64,000 bases of DNA. Source: Zeus faber (taxonomy: Eukaryota > Chordata > Actinopteri > Zeiformes > Zeidae). The stretch is from NCBI GenBank assembly GCA_960531495.1, contig OY482866.1, positions 3,091,201 to 3,155,200 of the forward strand, given 5' to 3'. This document shows positions 53,026 through 62,098 of the stretch, in pieces (position 1 is the first letter of the stretch; each line of letters begins with the position of its first letter). The position numbers and the translations under genes were made by a program. A model generated the notes under the pieces. The model was not told where the DNA came from, did not search any database, and saw only the letters and a program-made list of their open reading frames with translations.

Positions 53026-56000
53026 GGCACTCAAGATGTATTGTGCAAACAAGTTAAGAAGCTACAGCCCATCTGTCTCTGACTAAACCGACAACGATGA
53101 CTGATGGTTTGAAATTGTAGAGGAAACTTTATCCGAAAGACTTGAAGGAAGTCACACATGAAATTAAGATAAAGTTGTTGTCACTGCTATGAATCTCAGC
53201 TGAATTCTTTGACTGATTTTTTTTTTTTTTTAAATATAAGGAGATATATGATATTTTAAATACATAAAGATTTTATCACAATATGATATCACCTACCCAA
53301 GTAAACACGCACACACACACACGCACACACACACACACACACGCACACACTCACTCACTCACTTACGGGCCTGTAGTTGCCATCTTCATCACTGCACCCA
53401 CACTGGCTTGGTGACACACACTTGTCACCTGAGAGAATGAGTCCTGGATCGCAGATGCAGCCCTCTACGCAGGGGAAATTGCAGGATTCACCTGAGGGGT
53501 TCTGACAGGTGGGCTGGGAGCACGCTGTGCCGCAAGGGTCGTAATGGCTGCCCCTCAGGCACTTCAGAGCTGAGGGATGGCGAGCAGACGAGGGTTAGAT
53601 GTTGTTCAAAGGTGAAATCTGTCATTGGTCTTGTACAAAGTGACTATGTATATATAATGTATGTATGTAAGGAATGTATTATGTATATAATAATGTAAAT
53701 ATTAGTCAAATCTCCTTTTCAAAAGCTTAAAGCTCACATTATAGTCAGGCAGTCTTTATATGTTGTATCGGGGGAAAAAGGCAAACTGTGTCATTGAAAA
53801 GGTATTTCAAAGTTACGCTCTCTTTTACACTTCTGCAAATAGGCTCTTTTGGATACATCCGTACTAACTTAGGGGGCTGAAACAGGAAGTAGAAACAGGA
53901 AATATAGTAAATAAAATGTCATATAACTGTATTCAAAACATGTTGAATAAATGCAATAAGACACATGTGACCATAATGCAAATTTTGTTTTTCAAGCCTT
54001 AAACATTTGCGCGATAGGACTGCCTTCAACCACAGTGAGAGGCTTTAGCTGAGTTGTATGTTTCTCAAAAGAAAAGTGTCCAGTGAGATTTCTGATGACT
54101 CCCATGGGGGAGCAATGGCAATAAATTGTCACGTGATTTTGAAGTTTGAGGAAGATGGTTGTGAAAAGGTGGGAAATATGTCAAATTATCACCACAGACT
54201 TACGACAGAAGGTGTTGTTCCTCCATGTGATGGGCACCCCTGCAGCAGCGCACAAATCGGCGTAGCTCTCTACCGCCTGGCACAGAGCTACCGCCCCCCC
54301 ACCTGTGGCACACATATCGTACACACAGTTCTCGAAGTAGGGGCCTGGGGGCACGACAGCGTGACATGGCTTGAATATGCCTGAGAACGAGAGGATGGGA
54401 GGCAACTGGTGATTAAAATGAATGTGAAATGAACTCCAAAGTTAAAACAGAGGCTCGCAGAAAAGCCTGATAGTAATGGTTTAAATTCATGTTCACAGTT
54501 CGAAACAAACATATGACACAGAAGCAGTAAGTACACAAGAATATGAAACCTGAGAGAATAACACACAGAAATGGATTTGTTCATTTTAATCTTTTACAAG
54601 TTTTCATTGATTTTACAAGGGCAGCTCCAGTGCCTCAACAAAGAAATTAGCATGTTAAATTAATGTACCTCCCTAAGTTGGTAACAGCTTGAAATGGATA
54701 TGAAAATCACTGTCATGCGTTCACTTGTCCTTGTGTTGTGTACACGTGCGCTTCCCGGCCGTACCATTGGCATCCGTGATCATCCCACAGCTGGTGGGCT
54801 TCTTAGTTTCTTCCTCGACATCCTTGTCACAGTCCTCCTGTCCTCCGCCGTTGGTACAACTAATAAGGAAATGGTTAATAGGAAGATGAATAAAAAAAAG
54901 AATAAAGTAGCGATTAGGTTTTAGCTAAGTATCGACAAATCTCTTGAGTGAAAGAAGGACTGCCGGTGAGGGCGGGTGGTTCACGTCACTCACTCAGGCC
55001 TCTCGTCGAGATCCTGCCAGCTGTCCCCCAGCTCATTGGAACTGGAGGCAGGCATTCCATCTGGTTTGATGTTATCGTCCTTCGGGTTGCCATTAAAGTT
55101 TCCTGTGCAGTACAAAGAGACAGGTCAGGTACTTCTGCCAAATTATCATTTATGTATCCCTTGTTAGTATAGTACAATACACATGCGTTCACTTTGGGGA
55201 GTCAGTGGAATGTCATATTAGGGCTAAAATGACTGTTCCCCGAAGGGAAGGAAGGAGGTCAGCATGACGCCCCTTCAGGGGGAATCATGTCCAAGCGATG
55301 AAACCAAGCATATGTGCTCAGGCCAAATTGGCCGCTTCACAAATATTACCCACATACACTCCTTCACACAATGTTGCCCATGACATTACCATTCCTTGCA
55401 CACATGGCATACCCTTGCCATGTGTGCCTGTAGCCCTTCAGGGAACAAACATCCTTTGCTGTGCAGTTTAGAGACAAATGTTGCAGTTGAATTGTCAATG
55501 TAATGAATGAATTAAAATACATTTTTTCAAACCACAGTTAAAGCTACAGTAATCTGTTTTGGAGCACAAGGCCAGCTTCCTTACCGCACATGCCACAGAG
55601 CAGGCCATTGTAGGAGGTGGGTAGAGTGACGTCGGTGTGGTGGTTGCCATCGAAACGAACCCTCAAGCCAAAGGTTGTCTCCAAGACAAAAAACTTTCCA
55701 CTGAGGTAGATCTTAATTTCATCGGTCAGGTTCAGTGGTGGTACTGCCATGGTTCCGTTTACCTTAGTTTGTTGAAATTTTAGCAGTTAAAACCAAGACA
55801 TTGAGCACCGAATAATTGGAGTCGATCATCTAATATATCATTTATTTAATCTATTACAGTTTATTCTCTATAAGGCCCTGTAGCCACGCCAGAAATTAGC
55901 CTTGCAAGATTTCTTCATGCGTTTCTGTGAAGAAGGCACTACCAGTGCTAAAGCTACATAGTTGGCTAGCAAACTAGCTAGCTCAACAACCACAAATGGT

Positions 56001-59000
56001 AAAACACAGATCACAGAACATAATTAGAAGCTCTACTCCTGCCTCACAATAATAATGGTAGTATCTAGTGCCTACAAGGGCCACTTTACACCACAAAGTC
56101 ACATAGTGAGGCAAGCTGAGTCTTGTGACTCAGATTCGAGAAGCCGCAATATACACGGCAGTGTCCTCTCATGATCCAGAGGATCCACCCCAACTCTCAT
56201 GTATTTTGATGGTGGGAGAAAACTCGAGCACCCTGCAGAAACCTATACAAACACGACGAGAACATGCAAACTCCTGCGATGGCTGGGGTTCGGACCCAGG
56301 ACCCTCTTACTGTGAGGCAGCAGTGCTAACCACTGAGCCACTGTGACGCAAACTAAGCAACTGAAACCACCGGACAGTTGGAGGATGAAAGAAACAGATG
56401 CCCACCTTGCACCTCAAATATACCTCTCTTTAAGCCTTAATGTTCTCTTTATGGAACAATGGCTTTCAAAATCAGCCAAGACACCCAATTATGAGAAGCA
56501 AACTTAGATATTCTTTTTGCATTGAATCCATTGAGTTGAGAGCTTTTCTGGAGTCATCATCTAGCAACCATTTGCATTAGCATCGCCATTGGGAACGGCT
56601 TCAACACCCAACCATCATGGTTGCTGATTGTGTTGAGCTCACAAAGAATTTACGACAACATTACTCTGATACAAAAAGAGAATACAGTTATATCAAATGC
56701 AGTTGTATCAAATAAATGTGCCTCGTACTTGCACTTTGCGTCCCTTTCCGAGGACGACAGTCATCCCGAGCACATCAATCACCACAGCCTTGACATAGGA
56801 AACTTTTCTGTTGCTCCCCCTGTGCTCATTCTGGGTGACCACGGTGAAGTATGGCAAGTTGCCGCTTTCATTACAGGGCTTGGTCAGTGTGTAGGAGCAG
56901 GAGCCCATGTAGTGGTGGGTCTTCTTGTCAAAGGAGGTGTAATGTGGGTCCCCTGATACTGAGCAGATGCCTGTTCCTGGAAGAGAAAACAGAATTAAGT
57001 TGATCTGTAATGCTTTTATTTAACAGTGAATGGCCCTGTAATCTTGTATAGTCATCTCTCAGCTTTTAGCAGATTTCGCAGATTTTAACAAATGTTCGGA
57101 ATTTTGAACTTGGTGGTACAACATAGTGCACTGTATCAAATAATAACATAGTGTGTGCATTATCCCATACCTAGAGGGTGGCAGCCATATTCTCCGCTTT
57201 GTAACTGACAGCTCTTAGTTGCGGGGTCACAGCTGGTGTTGTGGCACGGGATGATGCCTCCTACCTGACAGACACACCTCTCCTTGCAGCCTTTCATGAA
57301 CCAGTTGTCACCCACCTAACATCCAAGGGCACAAAAAGGCACACAACACACACTTCAAAATCCATAACTTCTCTAGAACTATATGCAACTATATGTAAAA
57401 GTGAAGTGTGATGGATTTCATCAGTGGGACCTGGGAGAAAACTCACTGGGTGGTAGGATCCAGATGGGTCCACACAGCCACAGTCCTTGAGCGGTACACA
57501 CTTGTCATCACTGAGTATGAAGCCCAGGTCACACTGGCAGCCTTCAACACACATGTCCTCACAGCCTGGCGGACCATGAACTCCCAGACACGTCTCGGGG
57601 CAGGCGCTCACACACAGCGAGTAGGAGCTGTTAAGTTGGCAGGGTAGAGCTGGAGGGTGGAGAGAAAGAAGGAGGGATGAAAGGATGGCTGAATGGGTTT
57701 TGGAAACTCATGGCCTTTTTCTTTACGTCATCTGTTTATAGTCTGTTCTTAAAACTAACAGCCTGGAATAACAAGGCCAAACCTTTGCCACTGATGTTTA
57801 GTATACTGTATGTCTGACACTTACGGCAAAAGTCTGCCCTCCTCCACTGTTGCACCTTGGCTCCTGCACTCTGGCAGGCAGCTGTGTATGCCTGCAGCTG
57901 GTCGCACAGCACCTGCAGCTGCCCGTTGAAGCGACACATGTCATAAACACAGCTCTTGAAGAACGGGAGAGGGTTAACCACGCCGATGCACTCCCTGTAG
58001 GAAAAGTAGAGCAAAGCTAGATTCTTGGAGGGCTGGAGTGTTTGGGTACTGATACTACAAAATAGAAAGTATTTCATCCCTACACACAGAGTGAAAACTA
58101 TCTTTGCCTTTGTAGTTATAACATTGTAATCTTTTAACTGCAATATTGCCATAGTTGCCGAGGAGGATGCTTTCAATGTGGAAATTCTCTAAATTAAACC
58201 AAGAAAAAATGGTGATCTCTTCTCATCCCTTCTTTCAAGGCAGTTCTATATCATATCATATTAAATTATTAATATAGTATTAGGGGTGAGTCCAACAGTA
58301 TTGCATCACCAACGGAAGAATAATTCATTAGAGCTTTTAAAAAAAGGGCAAATAATATTGAATCCCTGTATTGAAAAATACAGAAATTCTGAAAATCTTG
58401 AAAAAATATATCTTTATTTTTCCTCAGTAATAAAATGATCAGTCTAGAATTATGTGTGTAACATAATATGATTTGTTACCCTAATTCATTTTATAAAAAA
58501 AAAAAAATTTCCCTTCCGTTTCAACCGATTTACAGCAGACTGCAAAATTGTTAATTTTTGTAATGTAAACAATTTACGCTGTTGTTTGTTTATATTTACT
58601 ATATTAATTAATTATTTTTGTTTACCAACCTGAAGGGCCCCAATGGGTTGTTGATCTTGCCGCATTTTTCTGGTTTCACTACCTCGGCCATGAGTTCGGG
58701 CTCACACTCCGGGTCGGGCTTTGTACCGGGGGTGCACCTGTTTGAGAAAAAGCAGGGAATTTCAACACGTCCAAAAATACCCTCAAAGAAAACATGGATC
58801 AAAGTCGTCATATTGGAGATTCATTCAAGTTCTAACACCCTTCAACGAGTACTTCTCAACTAGTGGGCCCTGATCCAAAGTTGGGTTGAGGGGCTAATTT
58901 GCATCAACCGCGGGTGAAGGGTATGTATACAGCAGCTTTGCAGCTGTTTCAAAAAGCATGTCCCTCCCACACCATCATAAAGCTGTTGTTAGCCAGGTCA

Positions 59001-62000
59001 AATTATCACCATTTAAAAGGCAGGCATTATCAAAATATTGGTTTCCATAATTTATAGCTTTTCAAAGCACAATCTCGCAAATGCTTACTATTGAGAAACA
59101 AGAATCTTTATTCATCACACAGCACACACACCACAACACATGCACCCATGTCGCAACAGTGATCAACACACACATACACTACACTGGTCAGATGACAATC
59201 TTTTTGCATGTTTTCTGGTGGGGGTCCTTACCGATGTAAGGTATGGGTAAAAACCCATGTGAGTACGGGGAGTGCATGCAATCTCCACACAGAAATGCCC
59301 CTTTGACAGATGAGGGGGTGTGGTTAAGCCACGGTCTGCAGGTGACGGTGCTGGCTTCTTTCCGCAGTGGCGCAGCTGTATCGGGTCTCCTTAATCAACC
59401 TCATTAGCGCTGATTGGTCGGACCCGGCTGAGAGAGTTTTCTTATGTGCTGTTTTGTCTTGCAGTGAGGATCAAGGGGTGAAGGATACGTGTCCCTGCGG
59501 ACCAGATCGCAAGGCACACGGACCCTGACTCTGATTATTACTGCGTTATTATTGTTGCATGGCACGCAGTGATGCTGAGCGGGTTAGTGTTTGCTACAGG
59601 TTGGGAGCAGAGGAGTTCCCACTGGGGTCTTCCCCGGTCCAAGTGGTCTCTTCCACGGATGATTTTCCACTAGAGCAGTCGTGGGACGATACCCTACATG
59701 TGCCCTTTTAGCAGGTAGTTAAAATCGGTGGCGAAATGGTGTGCCCAGACGCTGTGCTCACTCACCTGTATTTCTCACAAGTCGGGATTGCAAAGGAAAA
59801 CCTGACAAAACAGGGTACTTCTTTTACGTCACGTACACTTTGGGAACTTTAAAAGCTGTTGGGCGTCCGCTCAAGACCAGCTTGTACCACCACCAGATGA
59901 CCTGGTGGAGCGGTTCAAATAGACGCCGAAAAACATGGTTTGTAAGTTTGGGCATGACACAGTTTGTGTGTACAATAGCCGTAATTGGGATAATGGTTGG
60001 ACCCTCTGTTGTTTGCCGTGCGGGAGGTGTCTCGGGCCTCCAAATGATTTCTCCACAGGATGCCGGACCTAATTAAGGAAAACTGGGAGGAAGGGCCGAG
60101 CACCAGTAAGAATGAAGTTCAGTATATTATGAACCTGTGAGAACAGCAACACGCACTGGGGTGTTTGTCACAGGAGCATTTGCTTCAGGCTCAGGAACGT
60201 CAGCGCAGGTTATACGACAGAGGGGCTGGCTCACAATTTGCACCGGGAGACAAGGTGTTAATGTTGCTCCCTAGGTCCAGCTCTAAATTACTCACAAAGT
60301 TGCAAAGGCCCTTTGTTGTCACACGTCAGGTTGGGGAGGTCAATCAAGAGGTCATGAGATCATGATCACCTTAACCTCCTAAAGGAATGGAAGGAGAGGG
60401 TATCTGGCCACTGTGGTGATCGAGTGGGATGAGTAGGTTCCAAAAACGACCAATCCCATCCCAACCCTTTCCAGTAACCGTCTTTTGCCTGGCCGGAGAA
60501 TGGAAGTGGTGCATTACAACGGCAGATTTCTTATGTCTTCTCCCCCCTGCCAGATCGCTCGTGCTTCATTCACCACCACGTGGAGATGACCCGGTGGTGA
60601 AAGTATGCTACTGGCCATACCACCTGCCCGGACATAAACGCAAAGTCGTGCAAGCAGAATTGAATGCCATGCTGGACATGGGGGCGATAGAGGAGTCTAC
60701 ACATGACTGATGAAGTCTCGTGCTGGAAGGTAAGTCCGATTGGTCAGTCTGCTTCTGTGTATACTACTGAAAGGTGAACACGGTGTTGAAATTTGATGCA
60801 TATCCGATGCCCCTCGATGAACTCCTTGACTGGTTAGGCATGTCTAAATTTTTTTACCATACTGGATTTAAACAAGGGCTACTGGCAGATTCCCTTATCA
60901 CCAGAGTTTCAACTTTCTCCACTGCGCAGGGGTTGTACCAGGTTGTTATGCCTCCATTCGGGTTTTTCGGGGCCCAGCCACCTTTCAGAGACTCATGGAC
61001 CAGGTCCTGCATCCGCACGTGGCATATGCCGGCACTTACTGAGATGGCGTTATTATCCACAGTGACACCTGGGGGGCGGCACAAGCGCAGTGCTCGAGTC
61101 CCTGAGGCAGGCGGGGCTCCCCGCCACCCTAAAAAGTGTGCAGTTGGGCAGAGGGAGTTACAGTATCTGGGGTACCACTTTGGTGGAGGACTGGTCCGAC
61201 CCCAGACAGATAAAACCGCCACATTTGCTAACAGTCCAAGACCCAAGACGAAAAAGGAGGTAAAGCAGTTCTTAGGGCTGGCAGGTTACTGTAGGAGGTT
61301 TGTAGCCAACTTTTCAGAGCTGACCAGCCCTTTGTCTGATTTAAATTGGAAAGGTGCGTCAGATCTGGTGCAGTGGATGGAGAAGTGCCAGCAGGCGTTT
61401 GACAAAGTAAAATCAGCTCTCTGTGGGAAGCCAGTGCCACGTACACCTAACCTTTCTCTCCCTTTCTGCTTGCAGACCTACGCATCGGGATGCTGTACAT
61501 CAGCCGAAAGCTCTCCGAGCGGGAGTCCAGATACAGCACTATTGAGAAGGAGTGCCTAGTCCTAGAGTCTCCCACAGCCCCTAAGCGCCAACAGCGCCCA
61601 AAGCGGTAATCGAACCCAGGACCTTCTTGCTGGAAGGCAGCAGTGCAAGCACTGCAACCGACACCCACATCCATTAAAACAAAAAGTCAAACCAATCACA
61701 GAGTGTCACTTCACAAGTCTGTCATATGTCGGTATATTATATTTTATGCTATGTTATTCTATTCTATTATTTTATTTTATTCTATTTGTCAGTCTGTCAG
61801 TCTCAGTCCAAGTGTATTAGCCAAACAGTGCTCATGTGTGGACGGTCCCCTATGTGTCAGCTCCCTTTTTGCGCGCACGTGTGCATGCATACAGAAACAA
61901 ATTTAATGATTACACAAGAGCAAAAAATGAACTAAAACTATCAAAGGATCTCACGAGTCATCCTCGTCCCGCTCCGTCTGCCAGCTGTTGCAGAAGTCGT

Positions 62001-62098
62001 TGGCACTGTCCACCAGGATGCCATCTGGTCTGGTGAAGTCATCGGCAGGGTTTCCGTCATAGTCCCCACACAGACCACACATCCGGTCCGAGTAGGTG
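30093..62098 (-). CDS. zan: Zonadhesin-like protein (VWD-C8-TIL modules, EGF, transmembrane), 3' part
   Basis: Twenty-eight coding exons on the minus strand, detailed in the module entries, join with consistent phases and no stop to about 1,550 codons. Domain order is partial VWD-C8-TIL-E, two complete VWD-C8-TIL-E modules, a divergent fourth module, one or two EGF domains, a transmembrane helix and the tail KQKAK. Such an order with a C-terminal EGF and a single membrane span is that of zonadhesin, a sperm membrane protein that binds the egg coat in mammals. FCGBP and mucins share the D modules but lack this membrane anchor. The N-terminal part is beyond the window. In human both ZAN and C7orf43 lie in 7q22, which agrees with the linkage here. 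Teleost sperm have no acrosome, so the role in this fish is open. Confidence 0.72.
30122..30886. repeat. Tandem duplication unit, copy A (EGF + TM end of the gene)
   Basis: This unit and the one from 30887 onward are colinear: TM exon part, intron, EGF exon and about 240 bases upstream of it. Shared intron landmarks are ccaggtgttttcataatatg, ggttttggacatgctaaac and agtttgccccatttaagcac. Copy B begins at 30887, is interrupted after about 31245, and resumes at about 35280 up to about 35690. The join cuts the TM exon, so copy B lacks the tail codons. Confidence 0.85.
30508..30645 (-). CDS. zan: Zonadhesin-like EGF exon, copy A
   Basis: The exon lies between cacctcttcag| and actgg|gtacag and is 138 bases, phase 1 at both ends. 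It encodes [18 protein letters not shown], then [19 protein letters not shown] and VDKTETGGL. It has the six cysteines of an EGF-like domain in the order C-C-C-C-C-C with the GGTC and CRCG motifs. It is adjacent to the intact TM exon. Confidence 0.85.
30893..30951 (-). pseudogene. Truncated duplicate of the transmembrane exon (copy B)
   Basis: After a preserved acceptor (catcttccag|) the frame reads [18 protein letters not shown] and then TAG at 30895-30893. The duplicated sequence stops ten bases past that codon, at the duplication join. Relative to copy A, an A-to-T change (aaa/att context) creates the stop where Leu-Thr stood, and the tail codons are absent. If spliced to the EGF copy B exon, the product would end inside the membrane helix without a cytoplasmic tail. 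Confidence 0.75.
31842..31992. repeat. (TA)n and compound TA/CA microsatellite
   Basis: About 70 bases of pure TA are followed by mixed tata/caca segments. It lies in the 3' UTR region of the LINE. Reading frames of alternating Ile-Tyr in it are artefacts. Confidence 0.95.
33666..34060 (+). mobile_element. Solo LTR nested in the LINE
   Basis: The 395-base insert begins tgaggtgtct and ends agaaactaca, with cttg duplicated at 33662-33665 and 34061-34064. Removing it rejoins the LINE codons for ESK-LQQNK. It holds a direct repeat of about 31 bases (two copies of gtaggggaaccaaatggtca at 33811-33872), a TATA-like cataaaag at 33879, and AATAAA at 33981. These are the enhancer, promoter and poly(A) parts of an LTR. 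No internal sequence remains. Confidence 0.75.
35306..35440 (-). CDS. zan: Zonadhesin-like EGF exon, copy B
   Basis: The exon lies between ctactcttcag| and accgg|gtacgg and is 135 bases, phase 1 at both ends. It encodes [18 protein letters not shown], then [19 protein letters not shown] and VDKETEGP. It is intact and differs from copy A by a few residues and one codon. It is the first EGF exon reached from the D modules. Because both EGF exons are symmetrical, a transcript could include both in frame. Confidence 0.8.
35886..43331 (-). CDS. zan: Zonadhesin-like fourth D module, C-terminal exons
   Basis: Exons in order: 43331-43202 ([20 protein letters not shown]), 42774-42573 ([18 protein letters not shown], then [10 protein letters not shown] and an unusually long linker), 41479-41318 ([14 protein letters not shown], then [16 protein letters not shown]), 41170-41040 (C8 part, [17 protein letters not shown]), 36685-36483 ([22 protein letters not shown] to YTQCGC) and 36021-35886 ([19 protein letters not shown] to FKRDCYK). 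With exon 45838-45591 they form the last D module. It differs from the others in exon boundaries and lacks the typical first Cys of the CGLC motif. All splice phases agree. Confidence 0.8.
37162..37329 (+). mobile_element. Short LINE-tail insertion with 12-base target-site duplication
   Basis: The 168-base insert contains gactggcgacctgtccaggg, gtaccccgccccttgcccaa and ends ggataagcggtatagataat plus ggatgg. This is the recurrent 3' end of a fish LINE (Rex3/RTE-like). The bases acacacagtttg flank it at 37150-37161 and 37330-37341. It lies inside the C-terminal part of the L1/Tx1-type LINE, so it is younger. Confidence 0.78.
39256..39893. mobile_element. Rearranged LTR element: LTR plus leader facing an inverted partial LTR
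   Basis: The left part (39256 to about 39509) is an LTR in + orientation with AATAAA at about 39413. It is followed directly at 39510-39528 by tggcacctaaacagggact, which closely resembles the primer-binding site for tRNA-Lys. A leader of about 130 bases follows. Then 39658-39893 is the U3-R part of the same LTR in inverted orientation. The two arms pair over about 190 bases, with the outer ends gatgtggggatgggatgg and its complement. It is inserted in the L1/Tx1-type LINE between its endonuclease and polymerase parts. Related pieces are at 8876-9530 and 63096-63290. Confidence 0.65.
41480..42572 (-). other. zan intron with G-rich repeat-like block
   Basis: A GC-rich block at about 41630-41840 (gggggccacccggtgggccc and ggttttcagcctgctgctca) is unlike the AT-rich rest and resembles the 3' region of a LINE, but no frame is recognisable. 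No exon is supported. Confidence 0.4.
44061..45234. mobile_element. Outer MITE-like element
   Basis: The left end reads attcggtgtgtagaatttc and the right end aaaattctacacacacac, which are inverted copies and match a frequent fish MITE terminus. Its right half (45000-45200) has GC-rich sequence with a ccatg-rich central portion. Bases 44114-44906 are a later insertion. Confidence 0.5.
44114..44906. mobile_element. hAT-like non-autonomous transposon nested in the outer MITE
   Basis: The insert begins aggggtgcaacagatcac and ends with the inverse of agtggtgtaatgg. The flanking bases gaatataat occur at 44105-44113 and 44907-44915, consistent with an 8-base duplication plus one matching base, as made by hAT transposases. 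No transposase frame is visible. Confidence 0.6.
45591..45838 (-). CDS. zan: Zonadhesin-like fourth D module, first VWD exon
   Basis: The 248-base exon is bounded by tttgctag| and gtgctg|gtgagt. It starts [18 protein letters not shown], which is the hallmark GDPHY...FDG opening of a VWD domain. The next part reads [14 protein letters not shown], where the other modules have a cysteine (GSCSYTL, GTCTYTL). Its length equals that of the corresponding exon of the second module (56976-56729). Confidence 0.88.
46053..51024 (-). CDS. zan: Zonadhesin-like third D module (VWD-C8-TIL-E)
   Basis: Exons in order: 51024-50927 ([20 protein letters not shown]), 50744-50598 ([20 protein letters not shown]), 50194-50033 ([19 protein letters not shown]), 49534-49407 ([18 protein letters not shown]), 48703-48432 (C8: [20 protein letters not shown] to SWRNNTFC), 47746-47538 ([21 protein letters not shown]) and 46197-46053 ([16 protein letters not shown]). 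The CGMCG motif, the C8 cysteines and the TIL cysteines are all in place. The first VWD exon is split in two here (98 + 147 bases) where the other modules have one 248-base exon, while the C8 exon is fused (272 bases). Confidence 0.88.
46380..46640 (+). mobile_element. 3' fragment of a jockey/Rex-type LINE
   Basis: A short frame encodes [19 protein letters not shown] and [15 protein letters not shown]. That is the C-terminal signature of fish jockey/Rex-type reverse transcriptases (LPSG...R..NSFIP.AI..LN). A separate LINE 3' end (actttattaatccctctggt) lies just before it at 46297-46317. It is intronic and degraded. Confidence 0.6.
47747..48431 (-). other. zan intron, nothing recognised
   Basis: AT-rich intron sequence between the C8 and TIL exons of the third module. 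No repeat family or exon could be supported. Confidence 0.5.
49683..49757 (+). repeat. LINE 3'-tail fragment ending in (CTTGAAT)n
   Basis: It matches 28705-28785 closely through tttcactgcatatatgtatg and tatatgtatgtgacaaataa, then ends in tandem cttgaat units in place of ttgaac. Confidence 0.6.
51592..52746 (+). mobile_element. Tc1/mariner-type DNA transposon, disrupted
   Basis: The element is 1,155 bases, flanked by TA at both ends (51590-51591, 52747-52748), with perfect inverted ends caccgcgttccaaattatta and complement. Frames encode a DD34E-type transposase: [19 protein letters not shown] at 51837-51890, [13 protein letters not shown] near 51943, a HDN motif near 52119 and [18 protein letters not shown] at 52201-52254. 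Thus the Asp, Asp and Glu motifs can all be located but in different frames. Frameshifts near 51980 and 52110 inactivate it. It lies in the intron before the third D module. Confidence 0.92.
52749..52835 (-). other. Short intron remainder next to the E-module exon of the second D module
   Basis: The sequence between the Tc1 element and the exon donor shows nothing further. Confidence 0.4.
52836..56976 (-). CDS. zan: Zonadhesin-like second D module (VWD-C8-TIL-E)
   Basis: Exons in order: 56976-56729 ([20 protein letters not shown], then [20 protein letters not shown]), 55762-55585 ([20 protein letters not shown], ending LLCGMCG), 55102-54994 ([16 protein letters not shown]), 54859-54765 ([20 protein letters not shown]), 54380-54204 (C8: [20 protein letters not shown] to TWRNNTFC), 53569-53367 ([21 protein letters not shown]) and 52980-52836 ([17 protein letters not shown]). 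All phases agree. The acceptor of the last exon lies directly after a TG dinucleotide tract. Confidence 0.9.
52985..53024. repeat. (CA)n microsatellite abutting a splice acceptor
   Basis: On the minus strand the TG run ends four bases before the CCTAAG acceptor of exon 52980-52836, so the tract replaces most of the normal pyrimidine tract. Confidence 0.9.
53308..53350. repeat. (CA)n microsatellite next to a splice donor
   Basis: CA units with a few cgca interruptions and a tcac run reach to within about 15 bases of the donor of exon 53569-53367. Confidence 0.9.
56150..56345 (-). repeat. Fish dispersed repeat with tRNA-like motif
   Basis: The sequence tgatggtgggagaaaactcg, acgagaacatgcaaactcct and ggttcggacccaggaccctc, then gaggcagcagtgctaaccac is the well-known teleost repeat that contains a B-box-like segment. 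Another fragment is at 61600-61672. It lies in an intron. Confidence 0.6.
57171..62098 (-). CDS. zan: Zonadhesin-like first visible D module (partial VWD, C8, TIL, E)
   Basis: Exons in order: 62098-61955 (end of a VWD domain: [20 protein letters not shown], then [16 protein letters not shown]), 58737-58630 ([15 protein letters not shown] to INNPLGPFR), 57994-57825 (C8: [20 protein letters not shown] to RRADFC), 57649-57447 ([21 protein letters not shown] to LKDCGC) and 57315-57171 ([16 protein letters not shown]). The CGLCG motif is complete. The N-terminal VWD half of this module and everything upstream are outside the window. The phases join without a stop to the second module. Confidence 0.88.
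58738..61954 (-). other. zan intron holding a gypsy element
   Basis: Besides the gypsy element this 3.2 kb intron has a CA-rich stretch near 59120-59185. No exon is supported. Confidence 0.5.
59290..61570 (+). mobile_element. Decayed Ty3/gypsy element with integrase before reverse transcriptase (Gmr1-like)
   Basis: In order along the + strand: the end of an integrase core at 59795-59945 ([13 protein letters not shown] then KLLGVRSRP), its C-terminal part at 60165-60350 ([38 protein letters not shown]), reverse transcriptase at 60620-61240 ([67 protein letters not shown]), the connection ([20 protein letters not shown]) and a fragment of RNase H ([20 protein letters not shown]). Frameshifts and deletions are many. 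At the usual LTDQGT motif the sequence reads LTKQGT, so a catalytic Asp is lost. The YLDD region is missing. LTRs are not identified. The 5' limit is approximate. Confidence 0.75.
61955..62098 (-). CDS. zan: Zonadhesin-like most upstream visible exon (VWD end with CGLCG)
   Basis: Bounded by ccctcgaag| and gactc|gtgaga, 144 bases. It encodes [20 protein letters not shown] and [15 protein letters not shown]. It starts by finishing a codon begun in an exon beyond 62100, and no such exon is recognisable up to 64000, so the preceding intron is at least 1.9 kb. Confidence 0.85.

Noticed and set aside
30093-62098. Assignment of the D-module gene to FCGBP, mucin, tectorin or VWF
   Set aside because: FCGBP and mucins have no EGF + TM end, tectorin has a ZP domain, and VWF has A and C domains. 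None of these is seen. Zonadhesin fits best, though a tree is needed.
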